A DNA stretch of 64,000 nt, taken from Limnephilus marmoratus (Eukaryota; Arthropoda; Insecta; Trichoptera; Limnephilidae). The notes under the pieces are model-generated. The model did not search any database. It was not told the DNA's origin and was given only the letters and a program-made list of their open reading frames with translations. Location: NCBI GenBank assembly GCA_917880885.1, contig OU862928.1:14217721-14281720 (forward strand). The letters run 5' to 3'. Shown here piece by piece: positions 10,825-23,457 of the stretch (position 1 is its first letter; every line of letters starts with the position of its first letter). The translations under genes and the position numbers were made by a program.

Positions 10825-11961
10825 TGTTAAGTGTAAATTGTGTGGGGGCAATTGCTACTCACAAAATACAAGGGGGTGTATAGATAGATATGTTTCACTA
10901 GCATCAGTATTTTGCCACAGACTTTTCGGATTTCCGAGCGCCAATTAATCTAGTGGCAAGTAGAGCATAATCTCCAACTCAGGCGGGGCATGAAAATGTG
11001 GTCTCCTGCTTATTTGGGTATTTGAATAAAACATAGGTTTCACTTTGGGAATTTAAATATAACATGTATTGCACTGAAAGCATATGACAACAAAATAAAA
11101 CAGAGTGACTCACCCCAAGGACCGAATTCAATCTAAACTAACTAATGTTTCCTACACTTCCTGGTCAACCGCAACACATCACCACAGGATAGCCGGGATG
11201 AACCGGATGGTCAGCCCGATCGTTATCCTACAGTCTCCTCCGCGGCAAGACAGGACCTCCTTCATGTACGTTGAATTTCCGGAGACGATACCTGATCGTC
11301 ATGTGAATTTCCGGAGACGATGCCGATCGTCATGTGAATTAGGGCCAAATGTAATTCCCTTCCAGCGAGGGTACAGGGCGCGCCAGGGAGCATGAAGGGA
11401 CTTCCGATGTGGTACGGCTCGTGTTGATCTTATTATCACCCAGCGGAGCGCGTGTCCAGGGTATTTCGTGCAATAAAGGAATCGATCTTACGGTCGATAT
11501 TCGGCAGGTGCCCGTAAACGTTATCGGCGCGATGTTATAAAATAACCGATCGCCATGATATATTCCAATGATTTGTCCGGACAACGACAATGTCGGCACA
11601 TTTAACTTTACCGTTACCGTTGCACAAATGAGTAGGATGGAACTTTAGTAACCCGGCACTCGTTTGTTTTTAAACATTACGTCCCTTTTAAAATATTAAT
11701 AGATTAAAATACTAGTTGACTGTCGCAGCTATCATACGCAACATCGACGAAGCGAGAGTGAGTTTCTTCTTCTTTTTCTTTCACGGAACCGGAAAACTAA
11801 CGCTCCCTGTAACCTCGGTGTTGCCCCTCCTCTCGTTGAAAAAAACCATAGTTAATAATTAAACGGGTACTTAATAGTTCGTGCTGCTACGGATCGATGT
11901 TATAAAGCAGTGTTCATATTTTAAAATAAAAAGATAATAATTTCAACACTGCTTCATAACA
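10825..11961 (-). repeat. 3' LTR of Gypsy element (1137 bp)
   Basis: Direct copy of 19037-20312, with TG...CA ends (TGTTAAGTGTAAATTG ... CTTCATAACA). It is shorter than the other LTR because it has one rather than three units of a 62-bp repeat and lacks a 14-base ATTTCTCGTATTCG-type block near 11627. Scattered single-base differences confirm it is not a recent insertion. Confidence 0.9.
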
Positions 11962-13521
11962 TTACCCCCCGCGCCACATAAAGGTTTGCCCTCAAACATG
12001 TATCTTTTAACTAACATATTCCTAGGCTAATCTGGTCAATCCTCAGGGTGTTCTAAAAAAAATAAATTATAAAATTTGCATAAATAAAATGTGAATCATC
12101 AAATGTGGTAGGCACACCTTGTTAAACATACGACTGAATATAGCAAAACCTAATAAAAAGAGAAAAAAAATATAAATATAGACGAATGAGTTCATTAGGA
12201 TTCCAATCGCACCCATGTTGTTTGGCAATATGGGGGTTCACAATGCAGTCATTCCAGACGAATACTTAAAATTAAAGGAACTTAATCTAAAGAACAAGGT
12301 GAACTAATGTTCTATGAACGGGGTCCGCAAACACCCACAGCATTGAAAATACTGGGTGAAGAACAAATGACTTTATGTCTTAGACTACCGTTAACGTTAC
12401 ATCTACAGCATAAACAACATTAATTATGTAAGCATAAACACTAATCAGTGGACAACACATCCTTACTTAAATTACCCCTAATTATACACAACCATATGCA
12501 TTAATGCATCACTGACCCATAATAGGGTTTTAGAAAGCCATTTAGGTCACACTTTAGGGTGCAAACAACCCTCACTTCATTGAATTTACGTCCCTTATAG
12601 GAGATATAAAAAAAAATATTCACTACGAAGAGTTTCCTATTCTACCTAAATCGGTCGTACGGGTGAGTATATGAAGTAAAGTGGTACTGTAGGTACTAAG
12701 ACTAATAAACAAATTTTATAAAATAATATGTGTATTATTAAACTATTCTCTATGTATACACGCAAGACTAATTAACAAATTTTATAAAATAATATATGTA
12801 TTATTAAACTATTCTCTATGTATACTCGCAAGCATGTGAGTTGCTATTACGTGTTGAATTCACAACATTATATCAGAATTTAATCATATTTGAGAACAAT
12901 CATGTTTCAGATGGGAAGAGATAAACAGAAAAAAAACAATGCTCAAAACACAAAGAGGTGTAGGGCTGGCATCCCTGTGTGTTCTGAGCTAAAACTTAAG
13001 AATAACCACAAAATTCAATAACCATGAACGCAGTTCAATGGGATGTACCCTGAACACAAGGGGAAGTGGGCGTAAGTTCCACTTGTATTCGAGGTTAACA
13101 AACATACTAGAGAAAAGGGAAAACAAATAATGTCATTTATTTTGTTCGTTTGCTCGTACTCAGTCTAAAAATGTTACAAAATTTATTTCAAATAAATTAC
13201 AGATTATTACGCCTAACGAAAGCGAAAACTTATAAATCAACTCGAGTAAATCTTACCAGAGTGGAATTTGATTGCAATGAATCATAACAAACTACTTGAG
13301 TTTACGTAAACGCGTCCCAAGAAAACCTGAATGAACAAAAGTAAATATTCCTATGACAGGATTTTGACTGTCAGAATGTCGGGTCGTTTCAACTTGGTTG
13401 ATCAGGCCGGGTTAAAACTCCCAAGCATCAAATATTAACTAACAGATATGATAATTTGCAGTACTCGGTATGGATGGCCGGACCCTCCAAAGTATTGCCA
13501 CAATAAGACTATACCGGTGTA
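11962..13521 (-). other. 3' untranslated region of Gypsy element
   Basis: The polypurine-like tract GGCGCGGGGGGTAA (minus strand, 11962-11975) abuts the 3' LTR. A 65-bp tandem duplication (AAGACTAATWAACAAATTTT ... TATACWCGC) occupies 12698-12829. No env or other coding region could be supported. Confidence 0.6.
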
Positions 13522-13977
13522 TTATTTGATTTTACTATATCTTTCACATAAAAAACCACCCGCAACTTTTCCGTTTAAGTCTGCAAGTGTATAAATTAGG
13601 TTGGATTTTTTCTTTACTACCACATTCTGAACAAACCGGGGTGCCAATTTTTGTGCGAAATAATTCAATGCGTTAGATTGCGCAAAATTCCTCCGCCACA
13701 CCAAATCACCCACCTGATAGGTAATGTGTTTTCTGCGCAGATTGTAATGGTCAGCTCCTTTTTGAAAAGCTTTAAGAAGAGCATTCGAGACTTGCTCATA
13801 AACTGCCGACAACTCTTCTAATTTCTGTGCATAAGCTTTTGGTTGAGCACCAGTTTGCGAATTGGTTTCCTCATCCGCTATTGGATTACGGTGCAGATCA
13901 CCGTCTAGTATCTGCTCCCAACCATGCATCAGAAAATAAGGTGTATAACCTGTAGTGCAGTTTACCGTGCTATTCAT
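13522..13977 (-). pseudogene. Gypsy integrase C-terminal part
   Basis: 151 codons beginning MNSTVNCTTGYTPYFLMHGW (the N-x-T..(S/T)...P..L..G signature after the integrase core), ending in GDLVWRRNFAQ and a chromo/GPY-like stretch. It continues the integrase of the next frame; the two are separated by about 90 bases containing an in-frame stop just after the catalytic-Glu region. Confidence 0.8.
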
Positions 13978-14067
13978 AGCTGATTGAACTTGCGGAAGAA
14001 ATTTAGACCAGTTTCGGTGGTCTGATTCTACTAAGATGGATAACGCAGTACCCAGGGTTTGATTATA

Positions 14068-15198
14068 TCATTCGACTACGTTGTTTTGAGGCGCATAAGA
14101 TGAATTGTAAAATGGTGGCGGTATGTTATAACTACTAAGTAAGTTTTTAAATTCTTTCGAAACAAATTGACGACCATTATCACAGACGATAGTTCGTGGT
14201 ACGCCGTGCACAAGAAAGATGTTTTCTTCTAAAATTTTTATTATGCTTCTCGCGGTGCCATTGCGCAGCGGAAATAGCCATGTAAATTTAGAAAAAACGT
14301 CTACACATGATAAGATTACGGTAAAACCTGAGTAACTCCTTGGTAAAGGACCTATTTGATCTATTGACAACATTTGCATCGGTCTTGTGACCTTTTTTGG
14401 GTTTGAGGAGATGCCGTTAGGTGGGGCTGTACTTATTTTGTGGGCCTTACAGACTGTACAACGATTAACAAATTGCTTAACATCCCTGTACATATTGGGC
14501 CAATAGTAACGCAATTGCACCTTTTTGTAGGTTTTGAATACCCCAGGATGACAAGCTCGCGAAGACTCGTGTAAATTTGATAGGATTGCCTGTCTACCTT
14601 CTTGTGGAACTACTTTTTTCCAGGCAGTATCCTCGCACAGAGCTAGATGAGTCCTTGTGTGTCGGAACAATTCATTATTACGTATTTGAAAGTTCTGGAA
14701 TCGTTGTGGGAATTCTTGGCACCCTTTCCAAGCTTTCAAATACCACGTTTCCTCTGTATTTTCAATGTCCACACCTGATAATACGGCAAGGTCCATTCGT
14801 GAGAGCACGTCTGGAACATCATGCTGTGTCCCTTTGCGATGAACAACGTCAAAAGAAAATTGTGAAAGACGAGAGCTCCACCGTGCAAGGCGGCCACTAG
14901 GGTTAGACAAGGACCCCAGCCATTTCAAACTTGAGTGGTCAGTGACTACCGTAAAATGAGCTCCTTCTATATATGGTCTAAAGTGAGTCACCGAGTCTAG
15001 CACAGCTAGGAGTTCCCGTTCAGTGATGCCATAATTGCGTTCATGCGCGTTTAAGCAACGTGAGTAATAAGCGATGGGATGCTCTTGCCCGTCTACGTTC
15101 TGAATCAATACCCCTCCAATTCCTGCCGAGCTCGCGTCGGAGTGGATAGAGAAAGGCTTGGTGAAATCCGGACAGCACAATACTGGGGCCGTCGTCAA
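14068..15198 (-). pseudogene. Gypsy RNase H and integrase core
   Basis: 376 codons. RNase H at about residues 10-135: SIHSDASSAGIGGVLIQ, YSRCLNAHERNYGITERELL, VVTDHSSLKWL, DVPDVLSRMD. The integrase zinc finger follows at about 210-255 (HPGVFKTYKKVQLRYYWPNM ... CTVCKAHK). The core has Asp in SIDQIGPL (about 280) and Asp in CDNGRQF (about 345), and the frame stops right after PQNNVVE, the catalytic-Glu position. The TGA there is one of several disabling changes. Confidence 0.85.
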
Positions 15199-15325
15199 CG
15201 CGCGTTTTAAATCATTAAAAGCAGTTTCAGCTTACTGGGACCACTTGAAATTGCTGATTCCATTTTTTGAACCTGTAAGTTTAGTAAGAGGGGCAGCTAT
15301 TCCCGAAAATTCTTTAATGAATCTC

Positions 15326-16572
15326 CTAAAGTAACAGCACAAACCAATGAATGACTGGGAAATTTTTGATGCTTTCTATTTTTATTGGATCCGTACGGAG
15401 ACCCTGCGAATCTGCTAAATACCCTAAATACTTAAGTTCAGATTTGCAGAACTCGGATTTTTTTAGGTTTATTGTAAGGCCTGCGTCTCGCAAACGTTCA
15501 TATACCCGATTCAACAGATTAAGATGTGAATCCAAGTCTTCGGATATCAAGATCAAATCATCCAGATAGCAAAAAGCATTATCGTCGAATTCCGGACCAA
15601 AAAGGACATCTGCCAATCTTTGCAACTCACTAGGGGCATTTTTCAGTCCGAAAGGCATACGGGTGAACTCAAACAAACCCCGTCCAGGTACGACGAAAGC
15701 TGTCTTCTCGCAAGAGTCCTTGTCTAAGGCAATTTGCCAAAAGGCCTTTGACAGGTCAATAGAAGAGACGTACCTAGCTCCACCTAGTTTGTCTAGAATC
15801 TGCGATATATATGGCAAAGGGTACGCGTCGCGAATCGTGACGTTATTAATTTTGCGAGAGTCTAAGCAAAAACGACCTGTACCGTCTTTTTTTGTACTAT
15901 TAGCACTGGACTCGACCATGGAGAACGCGAAGGACGGATGACTCCAAGTTTTAACATCTCATCCACTTCCGTTTCTAACTGTTTTTGTCTAGCTGGGGAT
16001 AAAGGATAATACCTTTGTTTTATTGGAGGTCCCGTGGTTACAATTTTATGCTTGACTAGATGTGTCAAACCTAGTCCGCGTTCTTCAAAAGAAATGGATT
16101 TAAATTTATTTATCACCGCAGAGAGAGCCCGATTCTCTGACGGAGATAATGATGAGGCTGGCCTAATAGCTCGCAGCCCACTAATATTGCCTTCCGAAGA
16201 AGATTGACTAGCTCCTGAAAACAACTCCGGTGCGATGCGGAATTGCATCCAAGAGTCTACTCCTAAAATAAAGTTTGGAGACAATGACGGGATGATGTAA
16301 AATAAAACTTCCTTAGTGATGGAATTATACGTCACCGGCAGCGTCATTGTCCCTACGACAGGCTGAGCCATGCCATCAGCTTTCCTAACACTAATCTTAA
16401 CCTTATCTAATCCTATACCTAATTCTAAGAACATTTTGTAGGTATCACCTCCCAAGCACGAGAGAGAAGCACCGCTATCTAACAAGGCAACATAAGAATT
16501 ATTTAATACTTTAATACGAGCATACGGTCGACCATCCCTTTCAGGTTCCTCCTCCCGTGGCAATGGGCCCAC
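15326..16572 (-). pseudogene. Gypsy protease and reverse transcriptase (frameshifted)
   Basis: Upstream frame (15862-16572): an aspartic protease signature VALLDSGASLSCLG with ILGVDSW as the flap-distal motif, then the RT start. Overlapping downstream frame (15326-15919): FCLDSRKINNVTIRDAYPLP, SSIDLSKAFWQI, FTRMPFGLKNAPS and catalytic CYLDDLILIS, then YLGYLADSQGLRTD. The switch between frames near 15880 is a frameshift, and another change near 15345 separates RT from RNase H. These are canonical Ty3/Gypsy motifs. Confidence 0.85.
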
Positions 16573-16679
16573 TGCCCCGAACGATGGGACCGAAAGGAAC
16601 TGGTGTACCAGACGGAGCCAACGCTCCCACTCCCTCTTCCTTTTGCGACAAGAAGGGGCGTGGCAGGATCGACTCCCGT

Positions 16680-16967
16680 CTAGTTTTTTGATTTCTCCGA
16701 GCTATTTACATTATTAAGCGCTCCAACACGGTTTTTATGTGGTAACGCCTTCTTCCTACAATTCTCGATAGAGTGACCCGGGATATTGCAAAATTGGCAA
16801 GTCACTTTCCTGGTTAAAGTTCTTGATCTGCCCTGTTCGTTATTAGCAGGGTGTGATTTGTTGGGACTACTCTGATTTTGACCTGAATAATAATTATTAT
16901 TAATGTTGCTATTATTTTGTTTATTTGGTTGTCTGTAATTATAAGACGGGCGTAGGTATATAATCAT
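16680..16967 (-). pseudogene. Gypsy nucleocapsid-like zinc knuckle
   Basis: A 95-codon frame, Asn/Ser-rich, with one CCHC knuckle CQFCNIPGHSIENC. It is offset by a frameshift from the upstream gag frame ending at 16939, and is best seen as the C-terminal part of the same Gag. Confidence 0.75.
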
Positions 16968-17814
16968 TATTATTAAAATTTGGTTTACTCAAGGGAACGT
17001 AACGTTCTACCTTATTGTACGTATTTTTATTGTCGGATGTGTCAAAGCCCGCTGATGAAGATGCAAATTCCTTATCTGACGTCAAAAGTGATTCTAAGTT
17101 TCCGGCATGCGTGGTTAGCTGCTCAAAACTATCTATGTCCCTGGAAACTAGAAGATTTGTGTATTTTGGAGATAAATCTTTTTTTGCAAGTTTTAGTAAT
17201 TCATTTTCCGGTAGTTTCGCGTCCAACATGTTATTTAACGCTCTCATATTTAATGTGAATTCTAAAACCGACATGTCTTTCGGCTGTCTCATATTAAATA
17301 ATTTTATCTTCAGGTCTGTCTGTAAGTCATTGGGTTCAAACTGTTTTATCAATAACCGAGATAACTCCTCCCACCCCAAGTCCTCACGATAAATCGATCT
17401 GAACCATATCAAAGCAAGACCATCCAACAATTCTGGAAAAACGCGTATTAAATTTTCCTGCGAAATATTCCTAGTTCTGCACTTCTCGTTTAAAAGAAGG
17501 AGGAATTCCCTACCATTTGATTTTCCATTAAATTTTAGTTTCCAATTATCAAAATTGATGGATGGTGACTCCCTGTAAATAATTTTTGTTTGTTTAATAA
17601 TTGTAGGGTTGTTAACCGTCCTACTTTCAGAGTCTGAATCTGAAGAATCCATATCCTTTTCTGAAATCGTTGGCATCTTAAGTGCTTTATTGTATGCACG
17701 CGCCTGCGAGCGCAGCGCGTGAGAGGTGGTTGTCGGTTCGAGAGAACGACTTGAAAGTTTTCTGATGAGATCCTCTTTAGAGGCGTTGTTAATGTTCGAA
17801 ATAGGAGTTGACAT
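16939..17814 (-). pseudogene. Gypsy Gag (matrix/capsid)
   Basis: 291 codons from ATG at 17814. The capsid-like core spans roughly residues 85-235: NFDNWKLKFNGKS, EFLLLLNEKCRTRNISQENL, ELLDGLALIWFRSIYRE, LLIKQFEP and QPKDMSVLEFTLNMRALNN, the usual retrotransposon Gag (DUF4219/UBN2-like) pattern of W-F/E...L..F..... It has no catalytic role; it forms the particle. The frame itself is open, but its zinc knuckle is out of frame. Confidence 0.8.
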
Positions 17815-19036
17815 TTTTATTGTGTAAAACTATTGGATATATAAAGAATAGTAAAAAGTTGTTGTTGTTAATAATTATTGTTGATGTTGTGATGATGTTG
17901 ATTGTTGACGTACACTATTGATTGTTGACGAAGTTAAAAATTATTTTTTTTTTTTTAAAGTATGAGAAAAAAAAATTGGCAACTCTGATTTTTGAAGAAA
18001 GAGAAAAAGTTGCAGTTCATCAGTTTGAAGCAACCTTGATTTTCAGAATAATGCTGACGTAGATATTTTAATTAATTTACGACCATAATAATTGAGTATT
18101 TGATAAAAAAAAAATTTTTGAGAAAAGAAAAAAAAAGAGATATAAATAATAATAATAAGTTATTTATTTCAGCCGAGCTGAGCGGTGGGTGCAATACTCT
18201 GTCAGCCATATAAAAGTATAAATTACATAAAATGGATTTACATATTATGAAACAGAAAAATAAAATAACATAAAAAAGATTTAAAAAGAAAATATATATA
18301 CACATTTTAAGTACTCGTATATCTACTACATATAATGTGTATAGTCGATTTGATTTAAAATTGACAATAAAAAACGTGGTTACAAAAGAAAATCCCACCT
18401 TTGAAATAGTAAAAATATTTTTTTTTTTTTTTTTACTAACAGTAAAATATCCCATCAATTTAGTTAAGTATGTCAAACTATTTCACCGCTCTTAGTATAA
18501 GATGTACTCATAACTGAATTTGAGTGTTGTTGATAACGTTTGACAAAGTCTTGTGTATAATGGAGTTTAACGAAATAAATTATAAATTTAATCTCATTAA
18601 TTATCATTCCCTTGATTATAATAAATTATTTGTTAAGTTTACCAGTTCATTTAAATATGTAATAAGAATTCATGTACGATATAAACACAACATACCGTAA
18701 ACTGTCACCTTTGACATTCGCTTGTCAACAATAAACATCAACTTACATAGATGATGTTTACCTTTTATCATCAGCCTTCAACCATAGACAATTATTATTT
18801 ATTTTTTGAATAAATATATACTTTTTTTAACTTATCATAGAAGAAGCATTGTCTATGATTGAAATCTGACACTTCTATGAAAATAACATTTCAAAAATTG
18901 AGGTTAAGTTGACTTGTTGACAATGCAAACATACCGTGGGTTATGTACTGAGCACGAGCAAATACAAAATCATGACTTAACACTAATGTAACCCGCAGGA
19001 GAGCAATTAACGTGCCAAACCGCGTTGAGCGCCAAT
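17815..19036 (-). other. 5' untranslated leader of Gypsy element
   Basis: Lies between the 5' LTR and Gag. The TGGCGCTCAACGCGG primer-binding-site-like sequence (minus strand, about 19020-19034) follows the LTR after AAT. The rest is AT-rich with TGTTGTTGATGATGTTG-type low-complexity text near 17865-17930. No gene was found. Confidence 0.6.
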
Positions 19037-20312
19037 TGTTAAGTGTAAATTGTGTGGCGGGCAATTGCTACTCACAAAATACAAGGGGGTGTATAGATAG
19101 ATATGTTTCACTAGCATCAGTATTTTGCCACAGACTTTTCGGATTTCCGAGCGCCAATTAATCTAGTGGCAAGTAGAGCATAATCTCCAACTCAGGCGGG
19201 GCATGAAAATGTGGTCTCCTGCTTATTTGGGTATTTGAATAAAACATAGGTTTCACTTTGGGAATTTAAATATAACATGTATTGCACTGAAAGCATATGA
19301 CAACAAAATAAAATAGAGTGACTCACCCCAAGGACCGAATGCAATCTAAACTAACTAATGTTTCCTACACTTCCTGGTCAACCGCAACACATCACCACAG
19401 GATAGCAGGGATGAACCGGATGGTCAGCCCGATCGTTATCCTACCGCCTCTCATCACCACAGGATAGCCGGGATGAACCGGATGGTCAGCCCGATCGTTA
19501 TCCTACCGCCTCTCATCACCACAGGATAGCCGGGATGAACCGGATGGTCAGCCCGATCGTTATCCTACAGTCTCCTCCGCGGCAAGACAGGACCTCCTTC
19601 ATGTATGTTGAATTTCCGGAGACGATACCTGATCGTCATGTGAATTTCCGGAGACGATGCCGATCGTCATGTGAATTAGGGCCAAATGTAATTCCCTTCC
19701 AGCGAGGGTACAGGGCGCGCCAGGGAGCATGAAGGGACTTCCGATGTGGTACGGCTCGCGTTGATCTTATTATCACCCAGCGGAGCGCGTGTCCAGGGTA
19801 TTTCGTGCAATAAAGGAATCGATCTTACGGTCGATATTCGGCAGGTGCCCGTAAACGTTATCGGCGCGATGTTATAAAATAACCGATCGCTATGATATAT
19901 TCCAATGATTTGTCCGGACAACGACAATGTCGGCACATTTAACTTTACCGTTACCGTTGCACAAATGATTTCTCGTATTCGAGTAGGATGGAACTTTAGT
20001 AACCCGGCACTCGTTTGTTTTTAAACATTACGTCCCTTTTAAAATATTAATACATTAAAATACTAGTTGACTGTCGCAGCTATCATACGCAACATCATCG
20101 AAGCGAGAGTGAGTTTCTTCTTCTTTTTCTTTCACGGAACCGGAAAACTAACGCTCCCTGTAACCTCGGTGTTGCCCCTCCTCTCGTTGAAAAAAACCAT
20201 AGTTAATAATTAAACGGGTACTTAATAGTTCGTGCTGCTACGGATCGATGTTATAAAGCAGTGTTCATATTTTAAAATAAAAATATAATCATTTCAACAC
20301 TGCTTCATAACA
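19037..20312 (-). repeat. 5' LTR of Gypsy element (1276 bp) with 62-bp VNTR
   Basis: Matches 10825-11961. Three units of a 62-bp repeat start at 19391, 19453 and 19515 (ATCACCACAGGATAGC...; the third is partial), against one in the other LTR. An extra 14-base block near 19969 is also absent from the other LTR. Confidence 0.9.
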
Positions 20313-21360
20313 TTATGTACCAATGACATGTTTGTGTTTTTTGTGATGTACCTACCTAGTGTTTTTGGATTAGCAAAGGAACGTTACAACATAATGTAAG
20401 TTACAACATAATGTAAGTTAGAATACACCTATGCTTAAAATTTTTCTCACAAGGCTTGTTCGTTGTTCGAATTGATCCAGTACTAAGTAAAGTACCTAAC
20501 GAGAGAGTTTTAGAGAACATCTTCCCTCTAAAATCATGAGATTTCCGCGTATCGGAAAAAACTTTAACCCTCATGTAGCCGAAAATTTTTTTTTTTTTTT
20601 TTTAATTTTAAATGTAAAAATGCTTAAATTGAAAATCTTTATGTTTATTTGGGTTCTCTATGTGATGCAGGTTCACCAGTTTTCCGCTTGTACTACGAGT
20701 TTTCAGACACCGTGTATTACAAGTTATATGTATGAAAAAATTCACAGTGTGTCTTTAAAGGCTGTTTAAGACAATGCTTGCGAGATTTTTGCTCTATTTT
20801 AAACGAGTCGTGTTTTATAACATATTTTCGCAATTTTCGCATCGATTTTGCCGCTGTAAATGTAAGCGCTCTCCTCTAACATTCGTAATTTCGTATCTCT
20901 CCATCTTCTTCTTTTCGATCCCGTTTGCGGAGCCTTAATGAAATTTGAATTTTTGGGCGCTGGTTAAGCCCTCTCAGTGCTGAAGCCATTTTACGGCGTA
21001 TAAATAAATAATTATAAAAATCTAAAAAGTTATTTTTAGTGACCGACCGAAGGTTCAGTGTCGGTTTCTGCAAGTTTCGGCAAAAAAATCTAGTTTCGGC
21101 ATCAGTTTCGGCAACACCGAAACTCTGCATTCGTGAATTATCGCGCGCCGTTCGTCGTTCAGCTGACTTCGGGCGAGTTCGTGGCTCGTGTGTCACCCGC
21201 TATAATTAGCCGACACATTTTTGTTCCAAGAAGTAATGAACATGTTTGTTAATGTTTGTTTGTTTTATAGCAGTAATATCAAAAAAAAATCACATACTAT
21301 TAATATTTTTTATTTAATTTAACACGTGGTATAATAATGTTGTTATTGAAATCCTAAATT
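20313..21360. other. Dispersed-repeat region without supported gene
   Basis: Near 20655-20715 an inverted copy of the CTCGTAGTACAAGCGGAAAA repeat of 6730-6785 occurs. Around 21040-21125 the text GACCGACCGAAGGTTCAGTG, TTTCGGCA and CACCGAAACT recalls the palindromic subterminal sequence of hAT-type elements, but no termini were defined. A 106-codon minus-strand frame (20876-21196) has no recognisable motif. Confidence 0.35.
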
Positions 21361-22905
21361 TTATTTTTTTTTTATTTTTTATTTTATTTTCTTTATTAGG
21401 AACATTTACAGGTTTATAACTTTACATGCATTAAAAAATCACAAATTACAATAATTAGGTTATAAACCCAATAACGAATGTTCACAACATGCACCAATAA
21501 TAATTAAAAAGTCTATAATTATAAAGTTTTTTTTTTGTTTAGCTTAATAATATATAGTTAGGAACTAGATATGTCTAGGGATAACCTAGCTATACTGTCT
21601 AGTATATAAAGATAAAGATACAGACAAGATAAGATAAGATAAAAAAACAGAGTAGAAAAATAACTAAATGTATAAACATATATTATAATAATAATGAAAA
21701 TTGAAAAACACCAGACGTAATGTCGAAAGCGTTATATGTAAATATATATATAAAAATATAAGGAAAAGAAAAATAAAAGGGAAATGAAAGTAAAATATTA
21801 AAATAAAGTGTTCCAGTTTTATGTTACATTGAATAAGTATTTTTAAATAAGATAATTACAAAATAAATTTAAAAAAAAACTGAAAAACACCGGACGTGTT
21901 TAAAAGTGTAAGATGGAAAAGTAATATATAAATGTACACATACATACACATATATACATTCTTTTAAACTTTCAGTATAAAAATACATTAAAAAAAATTC
22001 AATACAAAGAATACATAAGAAATTACGGTATCAATTTCGTTACAATGAATTAAGTTATTTGTTAATTGATGGGTAATTATAAGGCTCCATTAAGTATTTG
22101 TCTAAAAGTGCTTAAAGTGCAAGAAAAAATATCGGTATCGATACATTTTTTGTTATAAAGATTGCATGTTCTTAATAGGAAAGAATTTTGCCTGAGACTG
22201 GTTGAAGCACTTTCGATATGAAACAATGACTTGTCTCTAGTTTTCTTACTCGGGATTCTAATATTAATTGATGACAAAAGAGCTGGACAGTCAATATGAC
22301 CACTCAAGACTTTGTATAAGTAAGTCATATCCGCGATGTCTCTCCTACTTCTTAGAGTTTTAAGTCCATAGTGTTTTATAGAGCTGTCTATGTCATAATG
22401 ACGCACATGTCTCTTAAAGTTCAAGTGATGTACAAATTTTCTTTGTACAGCTTCTATACGCTTTGTGTGTACATTATACAGCGGATTCCATACAGGAGAA
22501 GCATATTCAAGATGACTACGAACGTAGGAGTAATATAATATTTTGAGGGTATGGATATTGGTGAACTCTTTTCCAATACGGAATAAAAATCCTAACATGC
22601 TCATGGATTTCTTAACAATAGTATCCACATGTGCCTTAAAAGAAAGTTTATTGTCAATAAGAACACCGAGGTCTAGAATTTGATTGATTTTTTTAAGTGC
22701 TTGACTGTTTGTAATAAGATAATCATGTTCGATTGTTTTTTGTTTTTTTGTAAAGGTAATAACGTAACATTTGTCGCTATTCAAGTGGAGATAGTTGGCA
22801 GTGCAATAAATATTAAGTCTATTAAGATCTTCTTGAAGTTTATAGCAGTCAAAAATAGAGTTTATAGAAATAAATATTTTCATGTCATCAGCAAAGAGCA
22901 AAACT
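21361..22905 (-). pseudogene. Jockey-like LINE, 5'-truncated, long 3' UTR
   Basis: The minus strand is open for 274 codons (22077-22901), starting exactly at the catalytic LFADDMKIF. It continues with YCTANYLHLNSDKCYVITF, LDLGVLIDNKLSFKAHVD, YSYVRSHLEYASPVWNP and RIEAVQRKFVHHL, ending RQILNGAL. A ~700-base 3' UTR runs down to 21361 and ends in AATAAAGAAAATAAAATA followed by A-rich text. Only the second half of RT and the C-terminal domain remain, so it was truncated on insertion. The remaining frame has no stop, implying a fairly recent copy. Confidence 0.85.
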
Positions 22906-23249
22906 TAAATAAAATTAAAATAGTCAATTAATGAGGTCCTTCTTTTATAATGTAAGTGGTGATTTAAAAAGACATTTTAAAAGATGAAATACATAGGACA
23001 CCTTGGTAAACCTTGGAAAATTTTTGAAATTCAATGAGAATTTATTTTTTTTTTATCATCAGCTTATGCAACAGATAAACACCCCTCTTTGGTTGAATAA
23101 ACAACGTACATCTTTGTACTAACAATTTTATGCCAGTTTCTTATTATCGTTCCTATTAAAGGAAAGGTCTTCACGTACATGGTGTTTTTATCAATTGCAT
23201 AAAATTTTCACCAAGAGTAGTTTTTAAAAGTATTCTGTCCTTATTTCAG
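22906..23249 (+). other. Presumed intron upstream of protease exon
   Basis: AT-rich, no open frame. It ends in the pyrimidine-rich stretch TCTGTCCTTATTTCAG at 23249, a good 3' splice site in front of the protease exon. Confidence 0.5.
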
Positions 23250-23429
23250 GTACGGGAGATTCGTATCCATGATTGGTATAGAGGGGATATGCACAACTAC
23301 CGAAATGATTTGGCTTTGGTCATATTGGAAACTCCTTTGGAGTTTTCGAACAACGTAGGCCCCATTTGCTGGAATTTAGGTAATCGACGGATTGATGACA
23401 ACCAACTAAGAGCCGGGAGCAAGGGAAAG
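23250..23429 (+). CDS. Serine protease (S1A) exon with catalytic Asp
   Basis: An exon of exactly 60 codons, phase 0 at both ends, bounded by TTATTTCAG and by AAG|GTAAAT. It encodes VREIRIHDWYRGDMHNYRND, then LALVILETPLEFSNNVGPIC. This is the chymotrypsin-fold segment V..I..H..Y......ND(I/L)ALV.L..P..F...V.P(I)C, with the catalytic Asp in NDLALV and the conserved Cys of PIC. The preceding His-containing exon (AAHC) was not found in the upstream 23 kb and may lie outside the window. The next exon is 27.9 kb away, across an intron full of mobile elements, and continues the fold in phase. The product is predicted to be an extracellular peptidase; substrate unknown. Confidence 0.85.
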
Positions 23430-23457
23430 GTAAATATATCGACAACGTCCTAATAAC

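Larger units (their letters stand above)
10825..20312 (-). mobile_element. Gypsy-type LTR retrotransposon, nearly complete but decayed
   Basis: Two direct LTRs (10825-11961 and 19037-20312) flank gag, protease, RT, RNase H and integrase, all on the minus strand in the order usual for Ty3/Gypsy elements. A primer-binding-site-like TGGCGCTCAACGCGG lies next to the right (5') LTR and a purine tract next to the left (3') LTR. No env-like frame was found between integrase and the 3' LTR. Frameshifts and stops in pol show it is inactive. The immediate flanks (GTGAT / TTATG) do not form a clear target-site duplication, so terminal rearrangement or misplaced ends are possible. Confidence 0.9.

Noticed and set aside
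10825..20312. An env gene making the Gypsy an errantivirus-like element
   Set aside because: The 1.5 kb between integrase and 3' LTR has only short frames, no signal peptide or membrane segments, and contains a tandem repeat.
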